From the NCBI RefSeq assembly GCF_008312835.1, contig NZ_VSKS01000002.1:372001-436000 (forward strand): a DNA stretch of 64,000 bases, given 5' to 3'. Shown here in pieces: positions 19,605-28,389 of the stretch. A program made the position numbers and the translations under genes. The notes beneath the pieces are model-generated. The model searched no databases. It had not been told where the DNA came from and saw nothing but the letters and a program-made list of their open reading frames with translations. This DNA is from Streptomyces marokkonensis. GTDB taxonomy: Bacteria > Actinomycetota > Actinomycetes > Streptomycetales > Streptomycetaceae. The stretch's first letter is position 1. Each line of letters starts with the position of its first letter.

Positions 19605-20255
19605 ATGGCTCAGCAGGACACCGATCAGCAGCACGCGGGCGTGCTCCCCGTCGACGACGAGGGGTACGTCATCGACACGGAGGACTGCGAGGAGCGCGAG
19701 GCGGCCTGGCGGGAGCGCGGGACCTCTCGCCCGATCACGGTGGTCGGCAACCCGGTGCTGCACAAGGAGTGCAAGGACGTCACCGACTTCGGCGAGGAGT
19801 TCCAGCAGCTGGTCGCCGACATGTTCGCCAGCCAGCGCACCGCCGAGGGCGTGGGCCTGGCCGCCAACCAGATCGGTGTCGACCTGAAGGTCTTCGTCTA
19901 CGACTGCCCGGACGACGAGGGCGTGCGGCACACCGGTGTGGTCTGCAACCCGAAGCTGGTCGAACTGCCCGCGGAACAGCGCCGGCTGGACGACAGCAAC
20001 GAGGGCTGCCTGTCGGTGCCCACCGCGTACGCGTCGCTGGCCCGTCCCGACTACGCCGAGGTGACCGGGCAGGACGAGAAGGGCAACCAGGTCCGGGTAC
20101 GCGGCACGGGCTACTTCGCACGGTGTTTGCAGCACGAGACCGATCACCTCTACGGCTACCTCTACATCGACCGGCTGTCCAAGCGGGAGCGCAAGGCGGC
20201 GCTGCGGCAGATGGCCGAGAACGAGCCGCGTTACCCCGTGGTCGCCAACGACTGA
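19605..20255 (+). CDS. def: Peptide deformylase
   Basis: The 216-residue enzyme removes the formyl group from nascent proteins. All three signature motifs are present: GVGLAANQ (82-89), EGCLS (133-137) with the metal-binding Cys, and HETDH (177-181) with the catalytic Glu. The N-terminal extension of about 40 acidic residues is typical of Streptomyces deformylases. AGGAAGG is about 14 nt from the ATG, rather far, so the true start could be slightly different. Confidence 0.95.
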   Translation: MAQQDTDQQHAGVLPVDDEGYVIDTEDCEEREAAWRERGTSRPITVVGNPVLHKECKDVTDFGEEFQQLVADMFASQRTAEGVGLAANQIGVDLKVFVYDCPDDEGVRHTGVVCNPKLVELPAEQRRLDDSNEGCLSVPTAYASLARPDYAEVTGQDEKGNQVRVRGTGYFARCLQHETDHLYGYLYIDRLSKRERKAALRQMAENEPRYPVVAND

Positions 20256-20299
20256 CCGCTCCCCGCAGCCGCACGGGGATCCTCCGCTTCCTCGTACAC

Positions 20300-20335
20300 G
20301 GCGCCCGCCCGGACACCTCTCCGGCCGGGCGCCGT
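20300..20335 (+). terminator. Terminator after def
   Basis: The stem pairs 20300-20308 with 20327-20335 and 20310-20314 with 20321-20325, with one C/C mismatch and a CACCTC loop. It has no U tract. Confidence 0.75.
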
Positions 20336-20379
20336 TCGTGTGTGCGCGGCCAGAGGTAGTGAAAGAAGCAAATCCGTTC

Positions 20380-20398
20380 CCACAACGGTCAGTTGTGG
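20380..20398. repeat. Inverted repeat upstream of epi-isozizaene synthase
   Basis: CCACAAC and GTTGTGG form a perfect 7-bp inverted repeat around GGTCA, about 87 nt before the terpene synthase start. It could be an operator or a leader hairpin; no promoter could be fixed with confidence. Confidence 0.45.
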
Positions 20399-20484
20399 TG
20401 CTGAATGGAGGTGCGTGGATACGCGGCGTGCGCCCGGCTCGGGGGAGGGGCGCACGCCGACTGGCGGCTGAGAGGGGATTGTTC

Positions 20485-21570
20485 GTGCATGCTTTGTCAC
20501 ACGGCACCACATCGACACCGACCACCATCGCAGTTCCACCGGCGCTGTCTCTTCCGGTGATCGAGGCCGCGTTTCCCCGGCAACTCCACCCGTATTGGCC
20601 GAGGCTTCAGCAGAGGACGAGGGCGTGGCTGCTCGAAAAGCGGCTCATGCCCGAGGACAAGGTGGAGGAATATGCCGATGGACTGTGCTACACCGACCTT
20701 ATGGCGGGCTACTACACAGGCGCCCCCGACGAGGTCCTGCAGGCGATCGCGGACTACAGCGCGTGGTTCTTCGTCTGGGACGACCGGCACGACCGCGACA
20801 TCGTGCACGGCCGCCCCGCCGCCTGGCGACGGTTGAAGGACCGGCTGCACACGGCCCTCGACAGCCCCGCCGATCACCTGGGGCACGAGGATCCGGTGGT
20901 CGCCGGGCTCGCGGACAGCGTGCGACGGCTGTACGCCTTCCTGCCGGGCACGTGGAACGCCCGGTTCGCCCGGCACTTCCACTCGGTGATCGAGGCGTAC
21001 GACCGGGAATTCCACAACCGCACGGCGGGCATCGTCCCCACCGTCGAGGAATACCTGGAACTGCGCCGGCTCACCTTCGCGCACTGGATCTGGACCGATC
21101 TCCTCGAACCGAGCGCGGGCACCGAACTCCCGGACGCGATACGGAAGAACCCGGCCTACCGGAAGGCGGCGCTGCTCAGTCAGGAATTCGCCGCCTGGTA
21201 CAACGACCTGTGCTCGCTCCCCAAGGAGATAGCGGGAAGCGAGGTGCACAATCTCGGAATCAGTCTCGTCACTCATGAAGGGCTGACACTCGAAGAGGCG
21301 ATCGCCGACGTGAGGCGCCGCGTCGAGGAATGCATCAGCGAATTCCAGGACGCGGAAAAGGACGCCTTACGCTTCGCCGACGTCCTCGACGACGGCACGG
21401 TGGGAGGAAAGGAAACAAGCGCCGCCGTGCGCGCCTGCGTCGGCAACATGCGCAACTGGTTCAGTTCCGTCTACTGGTTCCACCACGAGTCCGGCCGGTA
21501 CCGGGTCGACAGCTGGGACGACCGGTCCACGCCCCCGTACGTCAACAACGAAGCGGCAGGTGAGAAATGA
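20485..21570 (+). CDS. eizA: Epi-isozizaene synthase (class I sesquiterpene cyclase)
   Basis: The 361-residue class I terpene synthase cyclises farnesyl diphosphate to epi-isozizaene, the albaflavenone precursor. The metal motifs fall at the positions known for the S. coelicolor enzyme: DDRHD at 99-103 and NDLCSLPKE at 240-248 (NSE triad). The tail [24 protein letters not shown] in outline is also characteristic. GTG 20485 follows GAGAGGGG and gives the known N-terminus and length. The stop overlaps the P450 start (ATGA), forming a two-gene operon. Confidence 0.96.
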   Translation: MHALSHGTTSTPTTIAVPPALSLPVIEAAFPRQLHPYWPRLQQRTRAWLLEKRLMPEDKVEEYADGLCYTDLMAGYYTGAPDEVLQAIADYSAWFFVWDDRHDRDIVHGRPAAWRRLKDRLHTALDSPADHLGHEDPVVAGLADSVRRLYAFLPGTWNARFARHFHSVIEAYDREFHNRTAGIVPTVEEYLELRRLTFAHWIWTDLLEPSAGTELPDAIRKNPAYRKAALLSQEFAAWYNDLCSLPKEIAGSEVHNLGISLVTHEGLTLEEAIADVRRRVEECISEFQDAEKDALRFADVLDDGTVGGKETSAAVRACVGNMRNWFSSVYWFHHESGRYRVDSWDDRSTPPYVNNEAAGEK

Positions 21571-22937
21571 CCGTCGAGTCGGTGAACCCCGGAGCGCCCG
21601 CGGCGACCGCACTGCGCGAGCCGCCCTTGGCCGGCGGAGGCGTCCCCTTCCTCGGCCACGGCTGGAGGCTGGCGCGCGATCCGCTGGCCTTCATGTCCCG
21701 ACTGCGCGACCACGGAGAGGTCGTGCGCCTGAAGCTCGGACCGAAGACGGTGTACGCCGTCACCACTCCCGCCCTCACCGGGACGGTGGCGCTGAGCCCC
21801 GACTACATCATCGCCGGACCGCTGTGGGAGTCCCTGGAGGACCTGCTCGGCAAGGAGGGCGTGGCCACCGCCAACGGCCCGCTGCACCGGCGCCAGCGCC
21901 GCACCATCCAGCCCGCGTTCCGGCTCGACGCGATCCCCGCCTACGGGCCGGTCATGGCGGAGGAGGCGCACGCGCTCGTGGAGCGCTGGCGCTCCGGCGA
22001 GGTGCTGGACGTGACGATGGAGTCCTTCCGCGTGGCCGTCCGGGTCGCCGCCCGCTGCCTGATGCGCGGCAGCTACATGGATGCCCGGGCCGACCGCATC
22101 TGCGTCGACCTCGCCTCGCTGTTCAGCGGCATGTACCAGCGCATGGTGGTGCCCCTCGGACCGCTCTACAAGGTGCCGCTTCCGGCCAACCGGGAATTCA
22201 ACCGGGCCCTGGCCGATTTGCACGTCCTGGTGGACGAGATCGTCGCCGACCGACGGGCAAGCGGTCAAAAGCCGAACGATTTGCTGACGGCTTTGCTGGA
22301 GGCGAAGGACGACAATGGTGAGCCCATCGGGGAACAGGAGATCCACGACCAGGTCATCGCCATCCTCACCCCCGGCAGCGAAACCGTCGGAGCCACGGTC
22401 ATGTCCCTGCTCCTGGTTCTCACCGAGTACCCGGAACTCGGCGACAAGATCCGCGACGAGGTGAAAACCGTCGTCGGCGACCGCCCCGTCGCATTCGAGG
22501 ACGTCCGGAAGCTGACGTACACCGCGAATGTCGTCACCGAGACCCTGCGGCTGCATCCGGCCGTATGGATATTGACCCGCCGTGCGGTGGCCGACACGGA
22601 ACTCGGCGGATACCGCATTCCCAAGGGGGCGGACCTCATCTACAGCCCTTACGCCATCCAGCGCGACGGGCGGTCGTACGAGCGGAACGACGAGTTCGAC
22701 CCGGACCGCTGGCTTCCCGGGCGCGCGAAGGACGTGCCCCGGTACGCGATGAGCCCGTTCAGCGTGGGCAACCGCAAATGCCCCAGTGACCACTTCTCGA
22801 TGGCCGAGCTCACGCTCATCACCGCGGCGGTCGCCTCCGCCTACCGGTTCGAGCACGCGCCCGGCTCCGACGCCCGGCCCCGGATCGGCATCACGCTCCG
22901 GCCGCGCCGGCTGATGCTGCGGGCGCTGCCCCGCTGA
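21567..22937 (+). CDS. cyp170A1: Cytochrome P450 CYP170A1-like (albaflavenone synthase)
   Basis: The 456-residue P450 oxidises epi-isozizaene in two allylic steps to albaflavenone. It has ExxR (ETLR, 325-328) and the haem loop FSVGNRKCP with the thiolate at Cys405. The I-helix reads TPGSETV instead of the usual AGxxT, as expected for this subfamily. CYP170A1 of S. coelicolor was reported to have a second, terpene-synthase active site; here the equivalent Asp-rich motif is DDNGE (248-252) and a DTE occurs at 343-345. It is translationally coupled to the cyclase. Confidence 0.93.
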   Translation: MTVESVNPGAPAATALREPPLAGGGVPFLGHGWRLARDPLAFMSRLRDHGEVVRLKLGPKTVYAVTTPALTGTVALSPDYIIAGPLWESLEDLLGKEGVATANGPLHRRQRRTIQPAFRLDAIPAYGPVMAEEAHALVERWRSGEVLDVTMESFRVAVRVAARCLMRGSYMDARADRICVDLASLFSGMYQRMVVPLGPLYKVPLPANREFNRALADLHVLVDEIVADRRASGQKPNDLLTALLEAKDDNGEPIGEQEIHDQVIAILTPGSETVGATVMSLLLVLTEYPELGDKIRDEVKTVVGDRPVAFEDVRKLTYTANVVTETLRLHPAVWILTRRAVADTELGGYRIPKGADLIYSPYAIQRDGRSYERNDEFDPDRWLPGRAKDVPRYAMSPFSVGNRKCPSDHFSMAELTLITAAVASAYRFEHAPGSDARPRIGITLRPRRLMLRALPR

Positions 22938-22955
22938 CGGCCCGCCGGCGCGCGT

Positions 22956-23918
22956 TCAGGCGGCCTCCGGTCCCCTGAACGTGCGCCGGTAGGAGTGCGG
23001 GGTGGTTCCCACGGCGCGCACGAAGTGGTGGCGCAGTGCCGCCGCGTTGCCGAAGCCGGTGCGGCCCGCGATCGCGTCCACGGTCTCGTCCGTCGCCTCC
23101 AGCAGATGCTGGGCCAGCAGCACCCGCTGGCGCAGGATCCAGCGGTAGGGCGTGGTGCCGGTCTCCTGCTGGAAGCGGCGGGCGAAGGTGCGCGGGGACA
23201 TGTGGGCGCGGGCGGCGAGCTGTTCGACGGTGACCTCCTCGTCGAGGTGCCGCTCCATCCACACCAGCACCCCGGAGACGGTGTCGCCGCCGGACCGCGG
23301 CAGCGGGCGCTCGATGTACTGCGCCTGGCCGCCGTCGCGGTGCGGGGGCACCACCATGCGCCGGGCGATCCTGTTGGCGACCTCCGGGCCCTGCTCCTTG
23401 CGCACCAGATGCAGACAGGCGTCGATCCCGGCTGCGGTGCCGGCGGAGGTGATCACCGGGTCCTCGTCGACGTAGAGCACGTCCGGTTCGACGGTCAGAT
23501 GGGGATACCGCCTCAGCAGGTCCTCCGCGTGCTTCCAGTGGGAGGTGACCCGCCGGCCGTCGAGGAGACCGGCGGCGGCGAGCACGAACACCCCGGAGCA
23601 GACGCTGAGCACCCGGGCGCCCCGCTCCACGGCCCGGCGCAGGGCGTCCAGCAGCTCGGGCGGGAACTCCCGGGAACCGTAGCCGGAACCGGCCGGTACG
23701 GCGATCAGGTCCGCCGTCTCCAGGCGCTCCAGGCCGTGCTCGACCTGGAGGGTGAAGCCGGTGTTGCAGCGCAGCGTGGGGCCGTCGGCCGAGGCGACGG
23801 CGAAGTCGTAGACCGGCAGCCCGTCGTCACTGCGGTCGACGCCGAAGACCTCGCAGACGACGCCGAGTTCGAAGGGGTTCACACCGTCGAGCAGGACGGC
23901 GGCCACGTTTCTGAGCAT
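22956..23918 (-). CDS. nrdS: AraC-family regulator with DJ-1/PfpI domain (NrdS-like)
   Basis: The 320-residue regulator has an N-terminal class I glutamine-amidotransferase/DJ-1-like domain (residues about 3-170, elbow SVCSGVFVLA with Cys) and a C-terminal AraC domain with two helix-turn-helix motifs (VEQLAARAHMSPRTFARRFQ and VDAIAGRTGFGNAAALRHHF). S. coelicolor nrdABS ends in an AraC-like gene, nrdS, at this position; the symbol rests on that synteny. Here a 341-bp gap with a divergent small gene and a palindrome separates it from nrdB, so it may have its own promoter. Target and ligand are unknown. Confidence 0.78.
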   Translation of the reverse strand: MLRNVAAVLLDGVNPFELGVVCEVFGVDRSDDGLPVYDFAVASADGPTLRCNTGFTLQVEHGLERLETADLIAVPAGSGYGSREFPPELLDALRRAVERGARVLSVCSGVFVLAAAGLLDGRRVTSHWKHAEDLLRRYPHLTVEPDVLYVDEDPVITSAGTAAGIDACLHLVRKEQGPEVANRIARRMVVPPHRDGGQAQYIERPLPRSGGDTVSGVLVWMERHLDEEVTVEQLAARAHMSPRTFARRFQQETGTTPYRWILRQRVLLAQHLLEATDETVDAIAGRTGFGNAAALRHHFVRAVGTTPHSYRRTFRGPEAA

Positions 23919-23960
23919 GGGTCCAGTGTGCCCCGCCGTTGGCAGTAAATCGAGGTTCTA

Positions 23961-23980
23961 CGGCAGTCCTGCCACTGCCG
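23961..23980. promoter_or_regulatory. Palindrome CGGCAGT-N6-ACTGCCG
   Basis: A perfect 7-bp inverted repeat lies between the divergent nrdS-like gene and the small membrane protein gene, with another GGCAGT half-site at 23941-23946. Its place makes it a candidate operator for the AraC-type regulator. Confidence 0.5.
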
Positions 23981-24010
23981 GTAAGGAGCATTCGGCCTGA
24001 CAGTGGTGTC

Positions 24011-24235
24011 ATGGATACGACGCAGAGGGAAGCACTGATCGCGATGGCCGCCGTTCTCGGCCTGTTCGTCCTCATGACCCTGCCCGCACTCATCGGCATC
24101 GCGCACGACCGGCGGATCGACCGGCAGATCAGGCGGGCCGAGGCCGCCCGCGCCGCCGCGGGACACCGCACCACGCCGACGGGGCCCCGCCCGGCCCGGG
24201 GTGCCGCCCCCCACCGCACCGCACGGGCGGCGTGA
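24011..24235 (+). CDS. Small single-pass membrane protein
   Basis: The 74-residue protein has one membrane helix (residues about 10-30, ALIAMAAVLGLFVLMTLPALIG) and a basic, probably cytoplasmic, C-terminal tail (DRRIDRQIRRAEAARAAAG). No family is recognised. The ATG has no ribosome site, so it may be leaderless. It is divergent from the nrdS-like gene and converges on nrdB. Confidence 0.6.
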   Translation: MDTTQREALIAMAAVLGLFVLMTLPALIGIAHDRRIDRQIRRAEAARAAAGHRTTPTGPRPARGAAPHRTARAA

Positions 24236-24259
24236 GACGGCACCGGGGCGCACGGCGCT

Positions 24260-25267
24260 CTAGAAGTCCTCGTCCAGGTCGACCGTGCCCTCCACGGCGA
24301 CCTGGTACGCGGACGGACGCCGCTCGAAGAAGTTCGTCAGCTCCTGGACGCCCTGGAGCTCCATGAAGGAGAACGGGTTCTCCGAGCCGTACACCGGCGC
24401 GAAGCCCAGCCGCACCAGCCGCTGGTCGGCGACGCACTCCAGGTACTGCCGCATCGAATCGGTGTTCATGCCCGGCAGCCCGTCGCCGCACAGGTCACGC
24501 GCGAACTGCAGCTCCGCCTCGACCGCCTCGCGCAGCATGCCGGTGACCTGCTGCCCGAGTTCCTCGTCGAAGAGCTCCGGCTCCTCCTTGCGCACGGTGT
24601 CGACGACGTCGAAGGCGAAGGACATGTGCATCGTCTCGTCGCGGAACACCCAGTTGGTGCCGGTCGCCAGCCCGTGCAGCAGGCCCCGCCCGCGGAACCA
24701 GTAGACGTAGGCGAACGCACCGTAGAAGAACAGCCCCTCGATGCACGCCGCGAAGCAGATCAGATTCAGCAGGAAGCGGCGGCGGTCGGACCGCGTCTCC
24801 AGCCGGTCGGTCTTCTCCACCGAGTCCATCCACCGGAAGCAGAACTCCGCCTTCTCCCGGATGGAGGGGATGTTCTCCACGGCCGCGAAGGCCGCCGCCC
24901 GGTCGTCCGGGTCGGGCAGGTAGGTGTCCAGCAGCGTCAGGTAGAACTGGACGTGCACCGCCTCCTCGAACAGCTGCCGCGACAGGTACAGCCGCGCCTC
25001 CGGGGAGTTGATGTGCTTGTACAGCGTCAGCACCAGGTTGTTCGCCACGATCGAGTCACCCGTGGCGAAGAAGGCCACGAGCCGGCCGATCAGATGCTGT
25101 TCCTCCGGAGTGAGCTTCGCCAGGTCGGCGACGTCCGAGTGCAGGTCCACCTCCTCCACGTGCCAGGTGTTCTTGATGGCGTCCCGGTAGCGCTCGTAGA
25201 AGTCCGGGTAGCGCATGGGGCGCAGAGTCAGCTCGAAGCCGGGGTCGAGCAGGTTCTTGTCGGTCAT
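24260..25267 (-). CDS. nrdB: Class Ia ribonucleotide reductase, beta subunit
   Basis: The 335-residue radical-generating subunit has the di-iron ligands expected: DSIVANN, EEAVHVQFY and ETMH (RDETMHMSF). The tyrosine of EEAVHVQFY aligns with the radical Tyr122 of E. coli (ETIHSRSY), so it is a tyrosyl-radical enzyme. The nrdA stop and this ATG overlap (TGATG), so the subunits are coupled. Expression is under the cobalamin riboswitch upstream of nrdA. Confidence 0.93.
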   Translation of the reverse strand: MTDKNLLDPGFELTLRPMRYPDFYERYRDAIKNTWHVEEVDLHSDVADLAKLTPEEQHLIGRLVAFFATGDSIVANNLVLTLYKHINSPEARLYLSRQLFEEAVHVQFYLTLLDTYLPDPDDRAAAFAAVENIPSIREKAEFCFRWMDSVEKTDRLETRSDRRRFLLNLICFAACIEGLFFYGAFAYVYWFRGRGLLHGLATGTNWVFRDETMHMSFAFDVVDTVRKEEPELFDEELGQQVTGMLREAVEAELQFARDLCGDGLPGMNTDSMRQYLECVADQRLVRLGFAPVYGSENPFSFMELQGVQELTNFFERRPSAYQVAVEGTVDLDEDF

Positions 25268-27624
25268 CACTGGCAGGCCTCGCAGGACTCGGGGTTCTCA
25301 AGGGAGCAGGCGACCGCTTCGGGGTCCGGGGCGGCCTCCACGGGGACGGCGGCGCGGGCCGCGCGGGCGATCCGGGTCGCCGGGCGGGAGCGCAGGTAGT
25401 ACGTGGTCTTCAGGCCCTGCTTCCACGCGTAGGCGTACATCGAGGAGAGCTTGCCGATCGTCGGCGTCTCCAGGAACAGGTTGAGGGACTGCGCCTGGTC
25501 CAGGAACGGGGTGCGGGCGGCGGCCATGTCGATCAGGGCGCGCTGCGGGATCTCCCACGCCGTGCGGTACAGCCGCCGCGCCTCTTCGGGGATCCACGCG
25601 AAGTCCTGCACCGAGCCGCCGGCCTCGCGCAGCGCCTCGCGGGTGCGCGCGTCCCACACGCCGAGCCGCTTCAGGTCGTCCACCAGGTAGGAGTTGACCT
25701 GGAGGAACTCCCCGGACAGCGTCTCGCGCTTGAACAGGTTGGACACCTGCGGCTCGATGCACTCGTACACGCCCGCGATCGACGCGATGGTGGCGGTGGG
25801 CGCGATCGCCAGCAGCAGCGAGTTGCGCATCCCGGTGGCCGCGATCCGCGTCCGCAGCGCGGCCCAGCGCTCCGGCCAGGACAGCTCGGCGTCGTAGTGG
25901 TCGGGGTGCAGCACGCCGCGGGCGGTACGGGTCTTCTCCCAGGCCGGGAGCGGCCCGTCGCGCTCGGCGAGGTCGGCGGAGGTCTCGTACGCGGCGAGCA
26001 TGATCCGCTCGGCGATCCTCGTGGACAGGGCCTTCGCCTCGGGCGAGTCGAAGGGCAGCCGCAGCTTGAAGAAGACGTCCTGCAGACCCATGGCGCCGAG
26101 ACCGACGGGGCGCCACCGGGCGTTGGAGCGGCCCGCCTGCTCGGTCGGGTAGAAGTTGATGTCGACGACCCGGTCGAGGAACGTCACGGCCGTGCGGACC
26201 GTCTCGTCGAGGCGCTCCCAGTCGACGTCCCCCCGGTCCACGAAGGCACCGAGGTTGACCGACCCCAGGTTGCAGACCGCCGTCTCCCCGTCGTCGGTGA
26301 CCTCCAGGATCTCCGTGCAGAGGTTCGAGGAGTGGATGACGTGGCCGGGCTCGGCGGTCTGGTTGGCGGTGCGGTTGGCGGTGTCCTTGAAGGTCATCCA
26401 GCCGTTGCCGGTCTGGGCGAGCGTGCGCATCATCCGGCCGTACAGCTCGCGCGCCGGGAGGGTCTTGCGGGCCAGGCCACGGGCCTCGGCGGCCCGGTAC
26501 GCCGCGTCGAACTCCTCGCCCCACAGGTCGACCAGTCCGGGTACGTCCGCCGGGGAGAACAGCGACCAGGGCCCGTCGGCGTCCACCCGGCGCATGAACT
26601 CGTCCGGCACCCAGTGCGCGAGGTTCAGATTGTGCGTGCGGCGGGCGTCCTCACCGGTGTTGTCGCGCAGCTCGAGGAACTCCTCGATGTCGGAGTGCCA
26701 GGTCTCCAGGTACACCGCCGCCGCGCCCTTGCGCCGCCCGCCCTGGTTCACGGCGGCGACCGAGGCGTCCAGCGTCTTCAGGAACGGGACGATGCCGTTG
26801 GAGTGCCCGTTGGTGCCGCGGATCAGCGAACCCCGTGAGCGGATGCGGGAGTAGGCCAGGCCGATGCCGCCGGCGTGCTTGGAGAGGCGGGCGACCTGGT
26901 GGTAGCGGTCGTAGATCGAGTCGAGCTCGTCCTTGGGGGAGTCCAGCAGGTAGCACGACGACATCTGGGGGTGCCGGGTACCGGAGTTGAACAGCGTGGG
27001 GGAGGAGGGCAGGTAGTCCAGGCGGCTCATCAGCCCGTACAGCGCGGCGACCTCGTCCAGCGAGCGCGCGCTGTCGTCCTCGGCGAGACCGGCGGCGACC
27101 CGCAGCAGGAAGTGCTGGGGCGTCTCGACCACCTTGCGGGTGACCGGGTGCCGCAGCAGGTAGCGGCTGTGCAGGGTGCGCAGGCCGAAATATCCGAAGC
27201 GGTCGTCGGCACGGGTGTCGATCAGCGCGTCGAGCCGGTCCGCGTGCAGCCGGACGAACGCGGCGGTCCGGTCGGCGATCAGACCCTCGCGGTGCCCGGT
27301 CGCGACGGACCCGGTGAACGACGTGACGCCCTGGGAGGCGGCCTCGGCGCGGATGCCGATGGTCAGCAGCCGGGCGGCGAGCCGGGAGTAGGCCGGGTCC
27401 TCGGAGATGAGCCCGGCCGCCGCCTCGGTCGCCAGTTCGCGCAGCTCCGCCTGGTCGGCGGCCGCGGACCGGCCGCGCAGCGCGGCGGCGGCGACCCGGC
27501 CGGGATCGGCGTCGGGCAGGTCGGCGGTCAGCTCGGTCAGGGTCCGCAGCAGTACGGCACCGGGGCCGTCGCTCTCCTCGGTCACGTCGATCGCTGAAGC
27601 CGGATCGGCTGGCGCGATGGTCAC
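25267..27624 (-). CDS. nrdA: Class Ia ribonucleotide reductase, alpha subunit
   Basis: The 785-residue catalytic subunit reduces ribonucleotides. It shows the active-site segment SSNLCTEILEV (Asn, Cys and Glu), the double tyrosine of the radical pathway in LKTTYYLRS, and a C-terminal redox pair CEAC (ESCEACQ) that shuttles electrons. The N-terminal region is Ala-rich and I cannot recognise a complete ATP-cone. GTG 27624 is preceded by GGGAG at about 8 nt. The long leader holds a cobalamin riboswitch, so B12 should shut this operon off in favour of the class II enzyme, as shown in S. coelicolor. Confidence 0.93.
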   Translation of the reverse strand: MTIAPADPASAIDVTEESDGPGAVLLRTLTELTADLPDADPGRVAAAALRGRSAAADQAELRELATEAAAGLISEDPAYSRLAARLLTIGIRAEAASQGVTSFTGSVATGHREGLIADRTAAFVRLHADRLDALIDTRADDRFGYFGLRTLHSRYLLRHPVTRKVVETPQHFLLRVAAGLAEDDSARSLDEVAALYGLMSRLDYLPSSPTLFNSGTRHPQMSSCYLLDSPKDELDSIYDRYHQVARLSKHAGGIGLAYSRIRSRGSLIRGTNGHSNGIVPFLKTLDASVAAVNQGGRRKGAAAVYLETWHSDIEEFLELRDNTGEDARRTHNLNLAHWVPDEFMRRVDADGPWSLFSPADVPGLVDLWGEEFDAAYRAAEARGLARKTLPARELYGRMMRTLAQTGNGWMTFKDTANRTANQTAEPGHVIHSSNLCTEILEVTDDGETAVCNLGSVNLGAFVDRGDVDWERLDETVRTAVTFLDRVVDINFYPTEQAGRSNARWRPVGLGAMGLQDVFFKLRLPFDSPEAKALSTRIAERIMLAAYETSADLAERDGPLPAWEKTRTARGVLHPDHYDAELSWPERWAALRTRIAATGMRNSLLLAIAPTATIASIAGVYECIEPQVSNLFKRETLSGEFLQVNSYLVDDLKRLGVWDARTREALREAGGSVQDFAWIPEEARRLYRTAWEIPQRALIDMAAARTPFLDQAQSLNLFLETPTIGKLSSMYAYAWKQGLKTTYYLRSRPATRIARAARAAVPVEAAPDPEAVACSLENPESCEACQ

Positions 27625-27758
27625 GTGGGGCTCTCCCTCGCTCGGCACGGGGGCCTCGAAGAGGGCAGGGGGCAGCACACGAGCGCACGCGGCGTCGCGT
27701 CCACCGGCCCATTCCGCGAGGCCCGGACGTCACGGCACCCGGACCGGACGGCCGGGCG

Positions 27759-27872
27759 CACTGTCGGCAGGTCCTCGGACTGACGCCCATGCACACCCCG
27801 GCTCGGGCGGGCATGGGTACACCGTTGCGGGACAGTTCCGGATTCACACCGGATTCCCCTGCGGCGACAGCG
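27759..27872 (-). ncRNA. Cobalamin (B12) riboswitch of the nrdA leader
   Basis: Reading the complement, the conserved core is unmistakable: GGAATCCGGTGTGAATCCGG, then CTGTCCCGCAACGGT, then the central hairpin CCCATGCCCG/GGGTGTGCATGGG, and the B12 box AGTCCGAGGACCTGCC. An outer stem pairs 27865-27872 with 27759-27766 (one G-U). The aptamer lies about 135 nt upstream of the nrdA GTG, leaving room for an expression platform. Adenosylcobalamin represses the class Ia operon of S. coelicolor through the homologous element. Confidence 0.95.
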
Positions 27873-27935
27873 AGCATGAGCATACATCTTGTGCCGGGTG
27901 CCGCCAGCAGTCCCATATGTTGTGTCGCGCTGGTG

Positions 27936-28287
27936 TCAGAGCGTCAACGCGTAGGCGATGAGCGTGATGTCGTCGAGGTCCGGGAGCGGGTTCCGGTCGC
28001 GCTCCGGGGTGCGGGTGAAGCCCAGCCGTCCGTGGACGCGGTGGGCGGCACGCATGGTGCGCCGGCTCGACAGCACGATGGCTCGACAGCACGATCGCTC
28101 GCGTCCCGTCGATCGCCCGCGCCCGGTCGACGCAGGCGCGCACCAGGGCCTCTCCGGCGCCGCGGCCGCGGCCCGCCCGGGCCACCGCCGGCATCCGGAT
28201 CCCCGCCTCGCCCGGCCTCGCCATGCCGGCCGTCGGGCCGGGGCCCGGCACGACGCCGGGCTGCACCGGCCGGATGACGATGTCCAT
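27936..28287 (-). pseudogene. Decayed GNAT acetyltransferase gene
   Basis: The start MDIVIRPVQP and the CoA-site segment RAGRGRGAGEALVRACVDRARAIDGTRAIVLSS are in one frame. The C-terminus (RRTMRAAHRVHGRLGFTRTPERD.., ending at 27936) is in another. The switch coincides with a 16-bp tandem duplication (units at 28065-28080 and 28081-28096), which shifts the frame. Most of the N-terminal half between MDIVIRP and IRMPAV is also missing relative to a normal GNAT of about 190 residues. The gene is therefore broken twice. Confidence 0.8.
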
Positions 28288-28292
28288 GGGCA

Positions 28293-28340
28293 GCGTGTGC
28301 CGGACGGGTACGGCGAGCGTGTGCCGGACGGGTACGGCGA
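28293..28340. repeat. Perfect 24-bp tandem duplication
   Basis: Two identical 24-bp units, 28293-28316 and 28317-28340, beginning GCGTGTGCCGGACGGG, lie between the decayed GNAT gene and the symporter gene. Confidence 0.9.
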
Positions 28341-28389
28341 CGGGCCGCCGGATTCCTCCGGCGGCCCGTCGCCCGACGCGTCCGCGGTG

